DNA of 64,000 nt from Tildeniella nuda ZEHNDER 1965/U140 (GCA_019358895.1 JAHHIG010000009.1:62001-126000); one strand, 5' to 3'. Numbered from the stretch's first letter, positions 52,873 to 61,238 are shown. Numbers and translations are program-made. Notes: generated by a model from the sequence alone, not told the origin.

Positions 52873-53547
52873 TCAGGAGTGCGCTTGCCAGAGTTGATCA
52901 ATGGTGACGAAGCGGTAGTTTTGTGCCAGGAGTAGGGGAAGTAATTGCCCTACGGTCTCGGCAACATCAATTCCGCCATGAGCGCCATCGTGAAGCACGA
53001 TAATAGAGCCGTTCTTAACTTGTTGCAGGATGCGTTGAACAACCGTAGTCACGCCTGGTCTAACCCAATCTTCAGGGACCACGCTCCACATCACGGGGCG
53101 ATACTGCCATTGTTGAAGTAGGGTCAGGGTTTGAGGTGTAAAAAGTCCATTAGGAGGACGGACATCACGTACGGCGGTTGGTGGGAGCTGACAGGCAAGT
53201 GTAATTTCAGACTGCGTTTCTGCCAGGGTTTGCTTAAGTGCAGACGCTGAAAGGAGGGGAAACGATCGATGGTCGTAGCCATGCAGCCCAATCCAGTGTC
53301 CCTGTGCGTAAACAGCACGCGCGATCGCGGGCGATCGATGGACACAGGCTCCTAACCAAAAGAAGCTGGCAGTCACACCGTGGCGCTCTAACTGCTCCAG
53401 GAGTTGCGGTGTATAGCGCGGATGCGGTCCATCGTCAAAGGTTAGCGCGATCGTGCGAGAGGAACGATTGCCAGACCACAAGCAATTTGGAAACAGCGGC
53501 TTGAGTGCTTCATAAAGCAGTGGATAAGCAGGTGCAAAGGACAACAT
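52873..53547 (-). CDS. Polysaccharide deacetylase (NodB-homology domain)
   Basis: A 224-residue carbohydrate esterase family 4 (CE4) enzyme that removes N- or O-acetyl groups from a cell-surface polysaccharide or peptidoglycan. Motif 1 is TFDDGPHPRYTPQ (catalytic base and metal-binding Asp). Motif 2 GLHGYDHRSFPLL places His/His metal ligands as H-x-x-x-H-x-x-x-x. Motif 3 is RDVRPPNGLFTP, motif 4 VMWSVVPEDWVRPG, and motif 5 IIVLHDGAHGG. All are intact. There is no clear signal peptide, only a short hydrophobic start (LSFAPAYPLLYEAL). It is 18 bp downstream of the receiver-like gene at 53566 and probably co-transcribed with it. Confidence 0.93.
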   Translation of the reverse strand: MLSFAPAYPLLYEALKPLFPNCLWSGNRSSRTIALTFDDGPHPRYTPQLLEQLERHGVTASFFWLGACVHRSPAIARAVYAQGHWIGLHGYDHRSFPLLSASALKQTLAETQSEITLACQLPPTAVRDVRPPNGLFTPQTLTLLQQWQYRPVMWSVVPEDWVRPGVTTVVQRILQQVKNGSIIVLHDGAHGGIDVAETVGQLLPLLLAQNYRFVTIDQLWQAHS

Positions 53548-53565
53548 TGATTTGTGGGATGTAGA

Positions 53566-53961
53566 CTATACGGCGAGGCAAAAAGCTTGCCGTGTCTGCG
53601 CTGACTGTACCAGTGCTAACAGCACTTCGCTGCTGAGTGGAGAAACCAGAAAACCATCAAACCCAGGGTTCTCTTCCTGATGCATCCAGCGCGGCGCATG
53701 AAAATCGGTCAAGGCGACAAAGGTCGTGCGATGCTTGTTAGCAAACACTCGTAGTTCCTGAAGCAGTGTTTGAGACCAGTTTTGATGATCACCAGCCAGA
53801 ATCATCAGAAAGGGTGGTTGCTGAGTCATTCGGGCAAGTGCTTGCTCTTCTGAGCTAACGCTCACTATGGAGTAGCTGGAATAGTGCAGCACTGATGCCA
53901 GCGCACTCATCCTATGGGGCTGTTTTGCCAGTAGAAGAATATCACTTGATGGTAGTTGCAT
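53566..53961 (-). CDS. Degenerate response-regulator receiver-like protein
   Basis: A 131-residue protein with a CheY-like alpha/beta pattern: strand SDILLLAKQ, helix MSALASVLHYS, strand YSIVSVS, helix EEQALARMTQQ, strand PFLMILAGD, strand TTFVALTD. The phosphoacceptor position is not clearly an Asp (ILAGDHQ is the nearest), and the paired acidic residues of strand 1 are absent, so it is probably a pseudo-receiver. ATG at 53961 is chosen over 53988 because the upstream residues are not family-like. It heads a two-gene unit with the polysaccharide deacetylase, which suggests control of surface polysaccharide modification. The receiver assignment is by fold pattern only. Confidence 0.65.
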   Translation of the reverse strand: MQLPSSDILLLAKQPHRMSALASVLHYSSYSIVSVSSEEQALARMTQQPPFLMILAGDHQNWSQTLLQELRVFANKHRTTFVALTDFHAPRWMHQEENPGFDGFLVSPLSSEVLLALVQSAQTRQAFCLAV

Positions 53962-53988
53962 AGCGCAAAACAGCGGGCGGTTCGCCAA

Positions 53989-54614
53989 TGTCTAAAAAGG
54001 AGTTTAGGTCTGCTTGTTACTATACCGTCTGCAAAAGGGGTAGTTTTTACGAACAAAAGCGCTCAAAGCTTTTTGCTAATTCCTTTTGGCGCTCTTTTGC
54101 CTGACCGAAACGCTTCCGCTTTTCTTCGCTTTTACGTTAGCTCTTAAGAAAGATTTTGCAATACTTCTTAGAAGTAACCTAACGATTAGAATTAAGTCCA
54201 GCTTTACTTAAACATGCATACCAACATGCTCTGTAACAAGGGCTTGAGTCCCTCGTTCTGGGCGAACTCACCTCGAAATCGTTCCAAAGCAAACTTGCAT
54301 TTGCCTAGAGTCGAACCTCTACCAAAAAGCAAGATCTTCGTAGATCGATCGCAGCACTGAATTCAACGATCGTCTTTCGGATGACATACAAATTCTGCTT
54401 CTTTCTAGCCAGCGAAAATTAAGCATGATGATGAATGATGTTTCTGCATCACTCATTTCTGCATCACTCAGGAGTTGTACAGAAAGAACAGCATGGTCTG
54501 TAGCCGTCAGCCGTCAGCGAAAAGCTGATAGCTGATAGCTGATCCAAAAGTGTGCAGTGATTTTTTAGCAAGCTCTAAGTCCACTGGGTTTGAACTGCCG
54601 AGCTTACGGAGCGT
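53989..54614. other. Non-coding region with degraded repeats
   Basis: A 626-bp gap. It includes GTCAGCC and GCTGATA heptamers at 54505-54545 and a hairpin AGAG-GTTCGA-CTCT near 54315 that superficially resembles a tRNA T-arm. No acceptor, D or anticodon arms could be placed around it, so no tRNA is called. No gene was recognised. Confidence 0.5.
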
Positions 54615-55337
54615 TTATGGAGACAACCGGGCTTTTTTGAGGCGATTGGCTTCGTACCACTCGGCGATCGCAGGTACCCAGGCTTGAAAGTGGGGCCAAA
54701 TTACTTCACACAGCTTTTGCGCCTCTAACTGCGCATCCAGTTTCCAGCGCAGGTCTAGCAGGTGCATCAGCGATCGCACATTTGCAGACATGACCCAATG
54801 CTGCCGCACGTCAAACGGAATCAAGCCTCTAGCGTGTTCTTCTGAAAAGCCTTGCTGAATGCGATCGGCGTAGCGCTGACAGGCTATTAGACACCAGTCT
54901 AAATCTTGCTGGCGTTGTTCAAGGGTGTAGTCATACCGCTTACCCTGGCGATCGGTATAAGTTCCTAAAGGGCGCAGGTAGAACACGGCATCTGCCTCTT
55001 GCTTCCCGGCTGCGACATCTAAAAGGCGCTGTCCTGTATAGCGGAACGACTGTACGTCAAAGCTAACGCCAACTCGATGCGTTCGCATCTGTTGCATCGT
55101 GCTGTGGGGAAACCAGCCGCAGTTGAGAATGATTTGGGGATGCTCTAGCGGTCCATAGTGACCCCGATTGCCTGCCAGCAGATTTTTGACGACAATTTCG
55201 CCGCATTTAGCTTCATCGGGCCAGTCGGCGCGATCGTCCCAGACAAACCCTTCGGCATAGTCCTGATGCATTGCAGCGTAGATCGCTTGCTGAGGGTTCG
55301 GCGTTTGAGAAATGACAGCAACAGTAAAGCGATCCAT
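54615..55337 (-). CDS. thyX: Flavin-dependent thymidylate synthase
   Basis: A 240-residue FAD-dependent thymidylate synthase that converts dUMP to dTMP with methylene-tetrahydrofolate. The ThyX signature RTHRVGVSFDVQSFRYTG begins at residue 85 and follows the RxHRxxSxxExSxRY pattern, with Asp-Val-Gln replacing the usual Asn-Glu-Gln. N-terminal GNRGHYGPLEHPQIIL carries the conserved His. C-terminal IPFDVRQHWVMSANVRSLMHLLDLRWKLDAQLE has the folate/FAD-binding Arg and His. Length is normal. Cyanobacteria commonly use ThyX instead of ThyA. It lies convergent to nothing and divergent from the TPR gene. Confidence 0.97.
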   Translation of the reverse strand: MDRFTVAVISQTPNPQQAIYAAMHQDYAEGFVWDDRADWPDEAKCGEIVVKNLLAGNRGHYGPLEHPQIILNCGWFPHSTMQQMRTHRVGVSFDVQSFRYTGQRLLDVAAGKQEADAVFYLRPLGTYTDRQGKRYDYTLEQRQQDLDWCLIACQRYADRIQQGFSEEHARGLIPFDVRQHWVMSANVRSLMHLLDLRWKLDAQLEAQKLCEVIWPHFQAWVPAIAEWYEANRLKKARLSP

Positions 55338-55661
55338 AAGTCAGGGCGATAAAACAGCAGGCTATCTAGGATAAGGGTTCTCGTCATTGATGTGAGCTTA
55401 ATTGGAATTTCTTAATGCCTTTGAACGTCGCTAGACGATTGCCTTGTGGGGCATGTGGAGTCGAGGGCATTTGGATAGCAGGACGTGTCCTTTGAGTCAT
55501 GAGCCGAATCTGCACCGAAGCCAAACGCTGATAGCTGACCGCTAATTGCTGACTGCTGATAGCTTCCACTTTTCCAAGCATTTTTGCAGTTTTGTGCCAC
55601 CATAGACAGCAGATGAATCAAGCCATCTGTCAATCCACTACAACGTTTCAAAGGCTGTCCC
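55338..55661. other. Divergent gap, thyX / TPR gene
   Basis: A 324-bp gap that should hold promoters for thyX and the TPR gene. AGCTGACCGCTAATTGCTGACTGCTGAT heptamers occur at about 55525-55560. No RNA gene was recognised. Confidence 0.5.
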
Positions 55662-56549
55662 GTGCCCAATCGCAATTCTTTCGTTTCGTTCCTGTTTCTT
55701 CTTGGTTTATGGAGTGCTGCCCAACCTGCTGCGGCGCAGCTATTGGTGCCCCATACTGTCCAGTTGGATCAAACAAAGTTAGAGCGACAGGGTTTGAGCT
55801 TGGCTCAAGAGGCAGCACAGTTGGCTCAATTTCAACAGTATGAGCTTGCTTTGCCGAGAGCGCGTTTAGCAACCCAGCTTGCACCTAAAAGTCCAGAAAT
55901 CTGGTCACTTTTAGGTGGTTTGTATTTGCAAACAAATGACCTGGACAATGGCATTACAGCACTCAAAAAGGCACAGGGTTTAGACCAGAAAAATTCAGCC
56001 GTGCTGTTTGCGCTAGGTTCAGCGTATTTCCAGAAGAACAGCTATGCAACCGCGATCGACTATCTCAAATCGGGCTTGAAGATTAAACCAAATGTACCGG
56101 GTGCCTTGTTTGATCTAGGAAATGCGTATCTGATGCTACGCCAATTTGCCGAGGCGCTGACTCAATACGAAAAAGCAGTGGCTCAAGACAAAACGTTTTG
56201 GCCCGCGATTAATAATATCGGGCTGATTAAGTACGAAAATGGTGATACTGATGAAGCCATTCGGCGCTGGCGATCGGCTGTGGCGATCGATGCAAAGGCA
56301 GCAGAACCACAGCTAGCAATGGCAGTTGCACTTTACTCTAAAGGCGATCGTGAACAGGGGTTGACTCTAGGCGAAGCAGCCATTCAGATCGACAGTCGTT
56401 ATAGCGATTTGAAATTTCTGAAAGAAAATCTTTGGGGCAATCGACTGTTGGCTGATACCAAGAAATTTTTAGAAACCCCTCGCATTAGAGCGTCGATCGC
56501 TCAGGCGCAAGATCGTGGAGTGCCACAACGCCTGTCTGCACCGCAGTAG
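55662..56549 (+). CDS. Exported TPR-repeat protein
   Basis: A 295-residue protein with a signal peptide (FVSFLFLLGLWSAAQPAAAQ) and at least five tetratricopeptide repeats: AAQLAQFQQYELALPRARLATQLAPKSPEIWSLLGGLYLQTNDLDNGITALKKAQGLDQKNSAVLFALGSAYFQKNSYATAIDYLKSGLKIKPNVPGALFDLGNAYLMLRQFAEALTQYEKAV is broken into typical 34-residue units with W/G/A at conserved positions. TPRs mediate protein-protein contacts. GTG at 55662 is the only start giving the signal peptide. The last 40 residues (LWGNRLLADTKKFLETPRIRASIAQ) are a non-TPR helix. Periplasmic scaffold by inference; partners unknown. Confidence 0.9.
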   Translation: MPNRNSFVSFLFLLGLWSAAQPAAAQLLVPHTVQLDQTKLERQGLSLAQEAAQLAQFQQYELALPRARLATQLAPKSPEIWSLLGGLYLQTNDLDNGITALKKAQGLDQKNSAVLFALGSAYFQKNSYATAIDYLKSGLKIKPNVPGALFDLGNAYLMLRQFAEALTQYEKAVAQDKTFWPAINNIGLIKYENGDTDEAIRRWRSAVAIDAKAAEPQLAMAVALYSKGDREQGLTLGEAAIQIDSRYSDLKFLKENLWGNRLLADTKKFLETPRIRASIAQAQDRGVPQRLSAPQ

Positions 56550-56668
56550 GATCAACGAAACGGGTAACTTGAGCAGATTGTCTGCATTCTAAAAAATAGC
56601 GTTATTTTTGACAGGGACACGATCAAAAACGTGGTAGCTTGCCCCAAGCAGCGTTTGACGCATTCATT

Positions 56669-57280
56669 ATGGGACTGAGAGGACTGCTCTACTTGAATCA
56701 TGCACGCGCCAGGGTTAATCAGCCCGGACGTTTTAAGGTGCGATCGGTGCTTTGGCTGCTGATTCTTGCGCCAATGCTATGGCTGGGCTACCGCGAACTC
56801 AAACGTTACTTCGTAGAGCCGCAGGCGATTCTAGTGCTAGGCGGCACTCCGAAACGAGAAAATTTTGCGGCTGAGTTTGCACGTCGGCACCCGGAGATTC
56901 CAATCTGGGTTTCTGGTGGCAGCCCGCAAGCCTATACCGAAGGCGTTTTTGCTGACGCTGGGATCAGCCCGACACGCCTTCACGTCGATCGCCATGCGGT
57001 TGATACCGTTAGCAATTTTACGACCCTGGTTGACACGTTTCGAGCCAGAGGCATTAATAGCGTTTATCTGATTACATCCGACTATCACATGCGCCGCGCC
57101 CGCGTGATCGGTGAACTGGTTTTTGGCAGTCGGGGGATTGATCTTAAGCCAGTCTCCATGCCATCTGATCAGGCAACGGAACCGATGTCTAAAGCCGTTC
57201 GAGATGGAGCCAGAGCGATTCTGTGGCTCACAACTGGGCATACAGGTTCAACGCTGGTGCGTCGTTCAGACGATCGCTAA
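56669..57280 (+). CDS. YdcF/SanA family (DUF218) membrane-anchored protein
   Basis: A 203-residue protein with a single membrane segment near residues 24-43 (SVLWLLILAPMLWLGYREL) and a DUF218/YdcF Rossmann-like domain: AILVLGGTPKRENFAAEFARRHPEIPIWVSGGSPQAYTEG, VDTVSNFTTLVDTFRARGINSVYLITSDYHMRRARVIGELVFG. The GG, SGG and TSDYHM motifs are those of the family, which includes SanA and ElyC, linked to envelope biogenesis and vancomycin or peptidoglycan phenotypes. ATG at 56669 is preferred over the TTG at 56639. Biochemical activity unknown. Confidence 0.88.
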   Translation: MGLRGLLYLNHARARVNQPGRFKVRSVLWLLILAPMLWLGYRELKRYFVEPQAILVLGGTPKRENFAAEFARRHPEIPIWVSGGSPQAYTEGVFADAGISPTRLHVDRHAVDTVSNFTTLVDTFRARGINSVYLITSDYHMRRARVIGELVFGSRGIDLKPVSMPSDQATEPMSKAVRDGARAILWLTTGHTGSTLVRRSDDR

Positions 57281-57655
57281 CTATCAGCAATGATGCCTGT
57301 CTAGAAGTCTCAAGTCATTTGTGAGCGGTACTTAATGATTGAGCGGTCAGCGGTCAGCGGTCAGCGGTTAGCGGTTAGCGGTCAGCGGTTAGCGGTTAGC
57401 GGTTAGCGGTTAGCGGTTAGAGAAAAGCTGACATCAAGATGCTTCTCACAACTCAAACAGGATCACTATAGAAACGAATTTTGACCAGGAACCATTTCTG
57501 GCGATCGCGGTCGATCAACCTGTGGAGACTGCTGCACGCGATCGCACCATTGAGCCACCATTAGAGACAGCAGTCCTGAGCCTGTGATCCTGTTGAACCT
57601 ACGGCTAAAGTACCCTTTCGTTCAATCAACCATCAGGGCTTCAACGGTTCTTACT
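57281..57655. other. Repeat-rich intergenic region
   Basis: A 375-bp gap. 57300-57475 is a composite repeat element (listed separately). The remainder, 57480-57655, has no recognised feature. Confidence 0.5.
57300..57475. mobile_element. Composite repeat element, family TCATTTGTGAG (second copy)
   Basis: AGTCTCAAGTCATTTGTGAGCGG at one end, about twelve AGCGGTC/AGCGGTT heptamers (57342-57420), then GCTTCTCACAACTCAAACAGGATCACTATAG. It is the reverse-orientation relative of the element at 41640-41806, with more heptamers. Confidence 0.65.
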
Positions 57656-57865
57656 ATGAATATCAAAGCCTCACCATTGACGCATTCCCCCACCTTCACT
57701 GCGCTCACGGTAGACATTCCTCCCAGTCCTACACCGCAGTGGAATCCGCTTGATCCTGCCTGGATCAAAGTTTGGGAGCAAGTCGGTCCGATCGGCTACC
57801 TGGCACTTCTTTGCGTACTTGTCTGGCTGCTCACTCGGTTTGTGGAAACTGTGAAGGGGAAGTAA
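57656..57865 (+). CDS. Small single-pass membrane protein, unknown
   Basis: A 69-residue protein from ATG at 57656: a Thr/Pro-rich start (SPTFTALTVDIPPSPTPQWNPLDPAW) followed by one hydrophobic helix (VGPIGYLALLCVLVWLLTRFV) and a short basic end VKGK. An earlier start at 57584 would add a cationic, less hydrophobic extension. No known family was recognised. It could be a small photosynthesis- or envelope-associated subunit, but nothing in the sequence proves this. It lies between TCATTTGTGAG-type repeats and the glgA gene. Confidence 0.5.
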   Translation: MNIKASPLTHSPTFTALTVDIPPSPTPQWNPLDPAWIKVWEQVGPIGYLALLCVLVWLLTRFVETVKGK

Positions 57866-58225
57866 GACAGCTTTGACGTGATTTCGCATACTTCGATTTT
57901 TAGGGGACGTGATCTGTAAGGGCTTTGCGGTTTAACAATCGACCAATGAACCAGGTTTCGACGGCGCTCAACCTTCAGTCCTAGCGGGTTGAGTGTAGCC
58001 GAAACCCAAACCACTGGTATCTTCTTTTCTTGCAATCCCCTAACGTCCCTTTTCTGTCTCTGCGATCGCCTCTTTTTCGCCACCAGCAAACCATTTTGGG
58101 TTGTTTTACTCATGCTGTAATCGTTTTGAGCGATCGTTTATACCCATAGGGCAGGTTGCGCATCTGCCAGAAATTCTATAATTTGTGAGCGTGGAGCTTA
58201 GTTATCCCCTCAGCGAGGAGTAAGC
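57866..58225. other. Intergenic region before glgA
   Basis: A 360-bp gap. 57954-58006 is a nested hairpin repeat (GGTTTCGACGGC...GCCGAAACC enclosing GCTCAACC...GGTTGAGT), of a dispersed cyanobacterial family. The glgA promoter should lie in about 58090-58215. A minus-strand frame (57796-58113) is not protein-like. Confidence 0.55.
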
Positions 58226-59701
58226 ATGTATATCGTACAGATTGCCTCTGAGTGTGCCCCAGTGATTAAAGCTGGAGGGTTAGGGGATGTTGTCTATGGA
58301 CTGAGCCGGGAGTTAGAAATCCGTGGTCATACCGTCGAGCTGATTTTGCCGATGTATGACTGTATGCGCTACGACCATATTTGGGGTTTGCATGTTGCGT
58401 ATGAGAACCTGTCAGTACCCTGGTATGGCGGCATCATTCGCTGCTCTGTTTATTGTGGCTGGGTGTATGGACGGCTGTGTTTTTTCATTCAGCCGCATTC
58501 ACAGGATAAGTTTTTTAATCAAGGTCGCTACTACGGCTGCGTGGATGACAATATTCGCTTTGCGTTTTTCAGCAAAGCCGCGCTAGAGTTTCTGCTGCAA
58601 AGTAACAAGCGTCCGGATGTGATCCACTGTCACGACTGGCAGACAGGCTTGGTGCCCGTAATGCTGTTTGAAATCTACCAGTATCAGGGGATGGAAAATC
58701 AGCGTGTTTGCTACACCATCCACAACTTCAAGCATCAGGGGATGGGTGGCAGTGATGTGCTGTGGGCAACCGGGCTAAATCGAGAAGACCATTACTTCCA
58801 CATCGATCGCCTGCGCGACAACTTCAATCCGTTTGCGCTTAATTTCATGAAAGGCGGCATTGTTTACTCAAACTATGTCACCACCGTCTCGCCGCATCAT
58901 GCCTGGGAAGCCCGCTGTACTGAGATTGGCTATGGCTTGGGTCACACACTGCATCTGTATCAGGACAAGTTCTCTGGTGTGCTCAATGGCATTGACTACG
59001 ATGTCTGGAACCCAGAGAGCGATCGCTACATTCCCCACGCTTACACCAAAGACGATCTGGCAGGCAAGGCGAAAAACAAACAGGCACTGCGAGAACGTTT
59101 GCTGCTGCGTGATGTTGACCGACCGCTGGTTTGCTTTATCGGTCGTTTAGATGAACAAAAAGGGGTACATCTGGTTCACCATGCGATTTATCATGCGCTG
59201 CAACGGAGCGCTCAGTTCGTTTTGCTGGGATCTGCTACTGAAGCAGGTATTAACGATCATTTCTGGCACGAAAAGAATTTTCTGAACGACAACCCCGATG
59301 TGCATTTGGAGCTTGGCTTTAATGAAGAACTTTCTCACCTCATCTATGCAGGAGCCGATTTCATCGTGGTGCCCAGTAATTATGAGCCGTGTGGCTTGAC
59401 CCAGATGATTGGTCTGCGCTATGGCACAATCCCTGTCGTGCGCGGTGTGGGTGGACTGGTGAATACGGTCTTCGATCGCGATTACGATGAAAAGCACCTG
59501 CCCGAAGAGCGCAATGGTTATGTCTTCTATGAAACCGATGATTCAGCACTCGAATCAGCGATGGATCGGGCACTCGATTTGTGGTACGACAACCCCGATG
59601 AGTTTCGTAAGTTCCAGCTACAGGGCATGAACTACGACTATTCGTGGAATTATCCAGGCAAAGACTACCTGGAAATTTACGATCGCATTCGCCACCAGTA
59701 A
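58226..59701 (+). CDS. glgA: Glycogen synthase, GlgA2-like
   Basis: A 491-residue ADP-glucose-dependent glycogen synthase (GT5) extending alpha-1,4-glucan chains. The N-terminal substrate motif is VIKAGGLGDVVYGLSRELE with the K-x-G-G-L Lys at residue 15. VIHCHDWQTGLVPVMLFE and VCYTIHNFKHQGM form the acceptor site. The C-terminal half has the ADP-glucose-binding KGVHLVHHAI (with FIGRLDEQKGVHL) and the EPCGLTQMIGLRYGTIPVVRGVGGLVNTV segment with the catalytic Glu. The length and start (MYIVQIASECAPVIKAG) fit the GlgA2 class of cyanobacteria. The CpcT-type gene begins 17 bp after it. Confidence 0.96.
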   Translation: MYIVQIASECAPVIKAGGLGDVVYGLSRELEIRGHTVELILPMYDCMRYDHIWGLHVAYENLSVPWYGGIIRCSVYCGWVYGRLCFFIQPHSQDKFFNQGRYYGCVDDNIRFAFFSKAALEFLLQSNKRPDVIHCHDWQTGLVPVMLFEIYQYQGMENQRVCYTIHNFKHQGMGGSDVLWATGLNREDHYFHIDRLRDNFNPFALNFMKGGIVYSNYVTTVSPHHAWEARCTEIGYGLGHTLHLYQDKFSGVLNGIDYDVWNPESDRYIPHAYTKDDLAGKAKNKQALRERLLLRDVDRPLVCFIGRLDEQKGVHLVHHAIYHALQRSAQFVLLGSATEAGINDHFWHEKNFLNDNPDVHLELGFNEELSHLIYAGADFIVVPSNYEPCGLTQMIGLRYGTIPVVRGVGGLVNTVFDRDYDEKHLPEERNGYVFYETDDSALESAMDRALDLWYDNPDEFRKFQLQGMNYDYSWNYPGKDYLEIYDRIRHQ

Positions 59702-59718
59702 TACAGGCAGCGGACACC

Positions 59719-60345
59719 ATGCCCTTTTCTCCAACTCTTGTCACGCTGGCTCACTATATAGCAGGCGAATTCGACAACCGCGAACAGGCGATCGCTGAGC
59801 CTGTCTGGTATGTCCATTTGCGCTTATGGCTACGACCCGTGCCACTCTTCAGCGAAGACAGTTTGACCTTTTTTGCAGAACAAGCAAACGTGCTCACCCT
59901 CGATCAACCCTACCGTCAGCGACTTATCCGGTTGATGCAAACCAATGATGCCGAAGCCCCGCTGCAAGCGCAGTTTTATGCTTTTAAAGACCCAATCGCT
60001 GCCAAAGGTGCAGGGTTAAAGCCAGAGTTTCTCCAGGCAATCACGCTAGAGCAGATTGAATTTTTACCTGGCTGTCTGCTCAAAATTACCCAGCAGCCTG
60101 ATTCAGAGAGCATTTCAGCGCATCCAGTGTCCGGCTATCAGTGCTTTTTCTCCTATCAAGGTAAACAATCTCAAGTACAGCTTGGGTTTGCAGCACGCTC
60201 AAACACCTTTGAAAGCTACGACAAAGGCATTGATCTTGAAACCCAAACTGCGACATGGGGAGCAGTCATGGGTCCCTATCGCTACACGAAGCGACGGGAT
60301 TTTGCGGCTGAGCTAGGGGCTGCCAGCAATTACAACTACACATGA
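59719..60345 (+). CDS. CpcT/CpeT-type phycobilin lyase
   Basis: A 208-residue T-type bilin lyase that attaches phycocyanobilin (or phycoerythrobilin) to a Cys of the beta subunit of phycobiliproteins. Start at ATG 59719: MPFSPTLVTLAHYIAGEFDNREQAIAEPVWYVHLRLWLRPVPLF. Family landmarks are EFDNxxQAxAxP near residue 17, FFAEQANVL, QPYRQRLIRL, AFKDP, LPGCLLKI, and the C-terminal GPYRYTKRRDF. The Arg- and Tyr-rich barrel strands match the family fold. CpcT and CpeT cannot be told apart by eye. It follows glgA by 17 bp and may share its transcript. Confidence 0.92.
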   Translation: MPFSPTLVTLAHYIAGEFDNREQAIAEPVWYVHLRLWLRPVPLFSEDSLTFFAEQANVLTLDQPYRQRLIRLMQTNDAEAPLQAQFYAFKDPIAAKGAGLKPEFLQAITLEQIEFLPGCLLKITQQPDSESISAHPVSGYQCFFSYQGKQSQVQLGFAARSNTFESYDKGIDLETQTATWGAVMGPYRYTKRRDFAAELGAASNYNYT

Positions 60346-60746
60346 CTTGCAGCAAGGGTTCCAGCCCCTAGCCTGGTGTGTTGGGGCGGGCGCGATCATT
60401 TTGATACCGCAAGGTTTTGTTGGAGCTAATTGATGACGCGCCCTAGCCTGGTGTGTTGAGGCGGGCGCGATCAGGCTGATACCGCAAGGTTTTGGAACTA
60501 ATTGATGACGCGCCCTAGCGATCGGAGACGGCTAAAGGGTCGCTACCAAAGACCATCAGGGTATACAAAAATAAAAAGATTAGGATGCTATTGAGCTGCA
60601 CAATGAATTGACGCTAACGTAAACTCTAGATAAGGCACTGATAAGATGCACAGAGTTGTCTGAGGCAGATTGACAGTCGTCAGCACGAAGGCTCGTTGTC
60701 CATCTCCTCGTTTAGCGCTCACTCACGCGATTGTACGGAAAGTTAT
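60346..60746. other. Intergenic region with tandem structured element
   Basis: A 401-bp gap. The tandem GC-rich element at 60366-60512 fills a third of it. The rest, 60540-60740, holds the likely promoter of the YbjN gene (AATAAAAAGATTAGGATGC near 60570) and shows no further repeat. Confidence 0.5.
60366..60518. repeat. Tandem 72-75-bp structured GC-rich element
   Basis: Two near-identical units start at 60366 and 60441, and the beginning of a third (CCCTAGCGATCG) follows at 60513. Each has CCCTAGCCTGGTGTGTTGGGGC, GGGCGCGATCA, a mini-hairpin ACC-GCAA-GGT with a GNRA loop, and TTGATGACGCGCCC. GGGCGCG pairs with CGCGCCC in each unit, giving a closed multi-stem shape. It may be a structured RNA or a repeat unit. 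Confidence 0.85.
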
Positions 60747-61238
60747 ATGACCACCACCACCACAGCCGCTTCCCAGCAAGACCGATCGGATGACGAAGCA
60801 GCCAGTCAGCAGTCCGATAACACCACTGCGTCAACCATCGTAGATGTGATCGAAACGGTCATTGACAGCCTGGACAGTGACAACACCGCAATGGTAAGCG
60901 ATACCGATGGAGGCTACATTTGGAAATTTAAGTACGGCACGGTAGAGGTGTTTGTACAGCTGACAGGTCTATCGGACGACGATACCATCAGCGCTTGGGC
61001 AGCAGTCTTAAAACTCCCAGCTAAGGATGAAGCTAAGCTCACCCGTAAGTTGCTTGAATTGAACTGGTCAGGAACGTTAGAAGCTCGCTTTGCCATCCTG
61101 GGCAGTGAGGTTGTGGTGCTTTCTACCCGATCGCTGGCTGACCTCTCTCCTGGTGAAATCTCGCGTGCTATTACCCTGGTTGCCACGATCGCTGACGATC
61201 AGGATGAACCACTTCAGGCTGAATTCGGGGCAAGCTAG
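60747..61238 (+). CDS. YbjN-domain protein
   Basis: A 163-residue protein. ATG at 60747 has GGAAAG 5 bp upstream and is preferred to the frame's first ATG at 60696. A Thr/Ser/Asp-rich linker (TTTTTAASQQDRSDDEAASQQSDNTTAS) precedes a YbjN-type fold (about 30-160): IVDVIETVIDSLDSDNTAMVSDTDGGYIWKFKYGTVEVFVQLTGLSDDDTISAWAAVLKLP. The YbjN fold resembles type III secretion chaperones; members often act as chaperones or stress-response regulators. No membrane segment or signal peptide. Single gene. Function not established. Confidence 0.85.
   Translation: MTTTTTAASQQDRSDDEAASQQSDNTTASTIVDVIETVIDSLDSDNTAMVSDTDGGYIWKFKYGTVEVFVQLTGLSDDDTISAWAAVLKLPAKDEAKLTRKLLELNWSGTLEARFAILGSEVVVLSTRSLADLSPGEISRAITLVATIADDQDEPLQAEFGAS

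Noticed and set aside
54290-54340. T-arm-like GGTTCGACTC on the minus strand, possible tRNA
   Set aside because: No acceptor, D or anticodon arms could be fitted on either side.
54580-54605. AGTTCAAACCC on the minus strand, possible tRNA T-loop
   Set aside because: The stem does not pair beyond one base pair and no other arms are visible.
57796-58113. A 105-codon basic minus-strand frame
   Set aside because: It reads through a dispersed hairpin repeat and the end of another gene; not protein-like.
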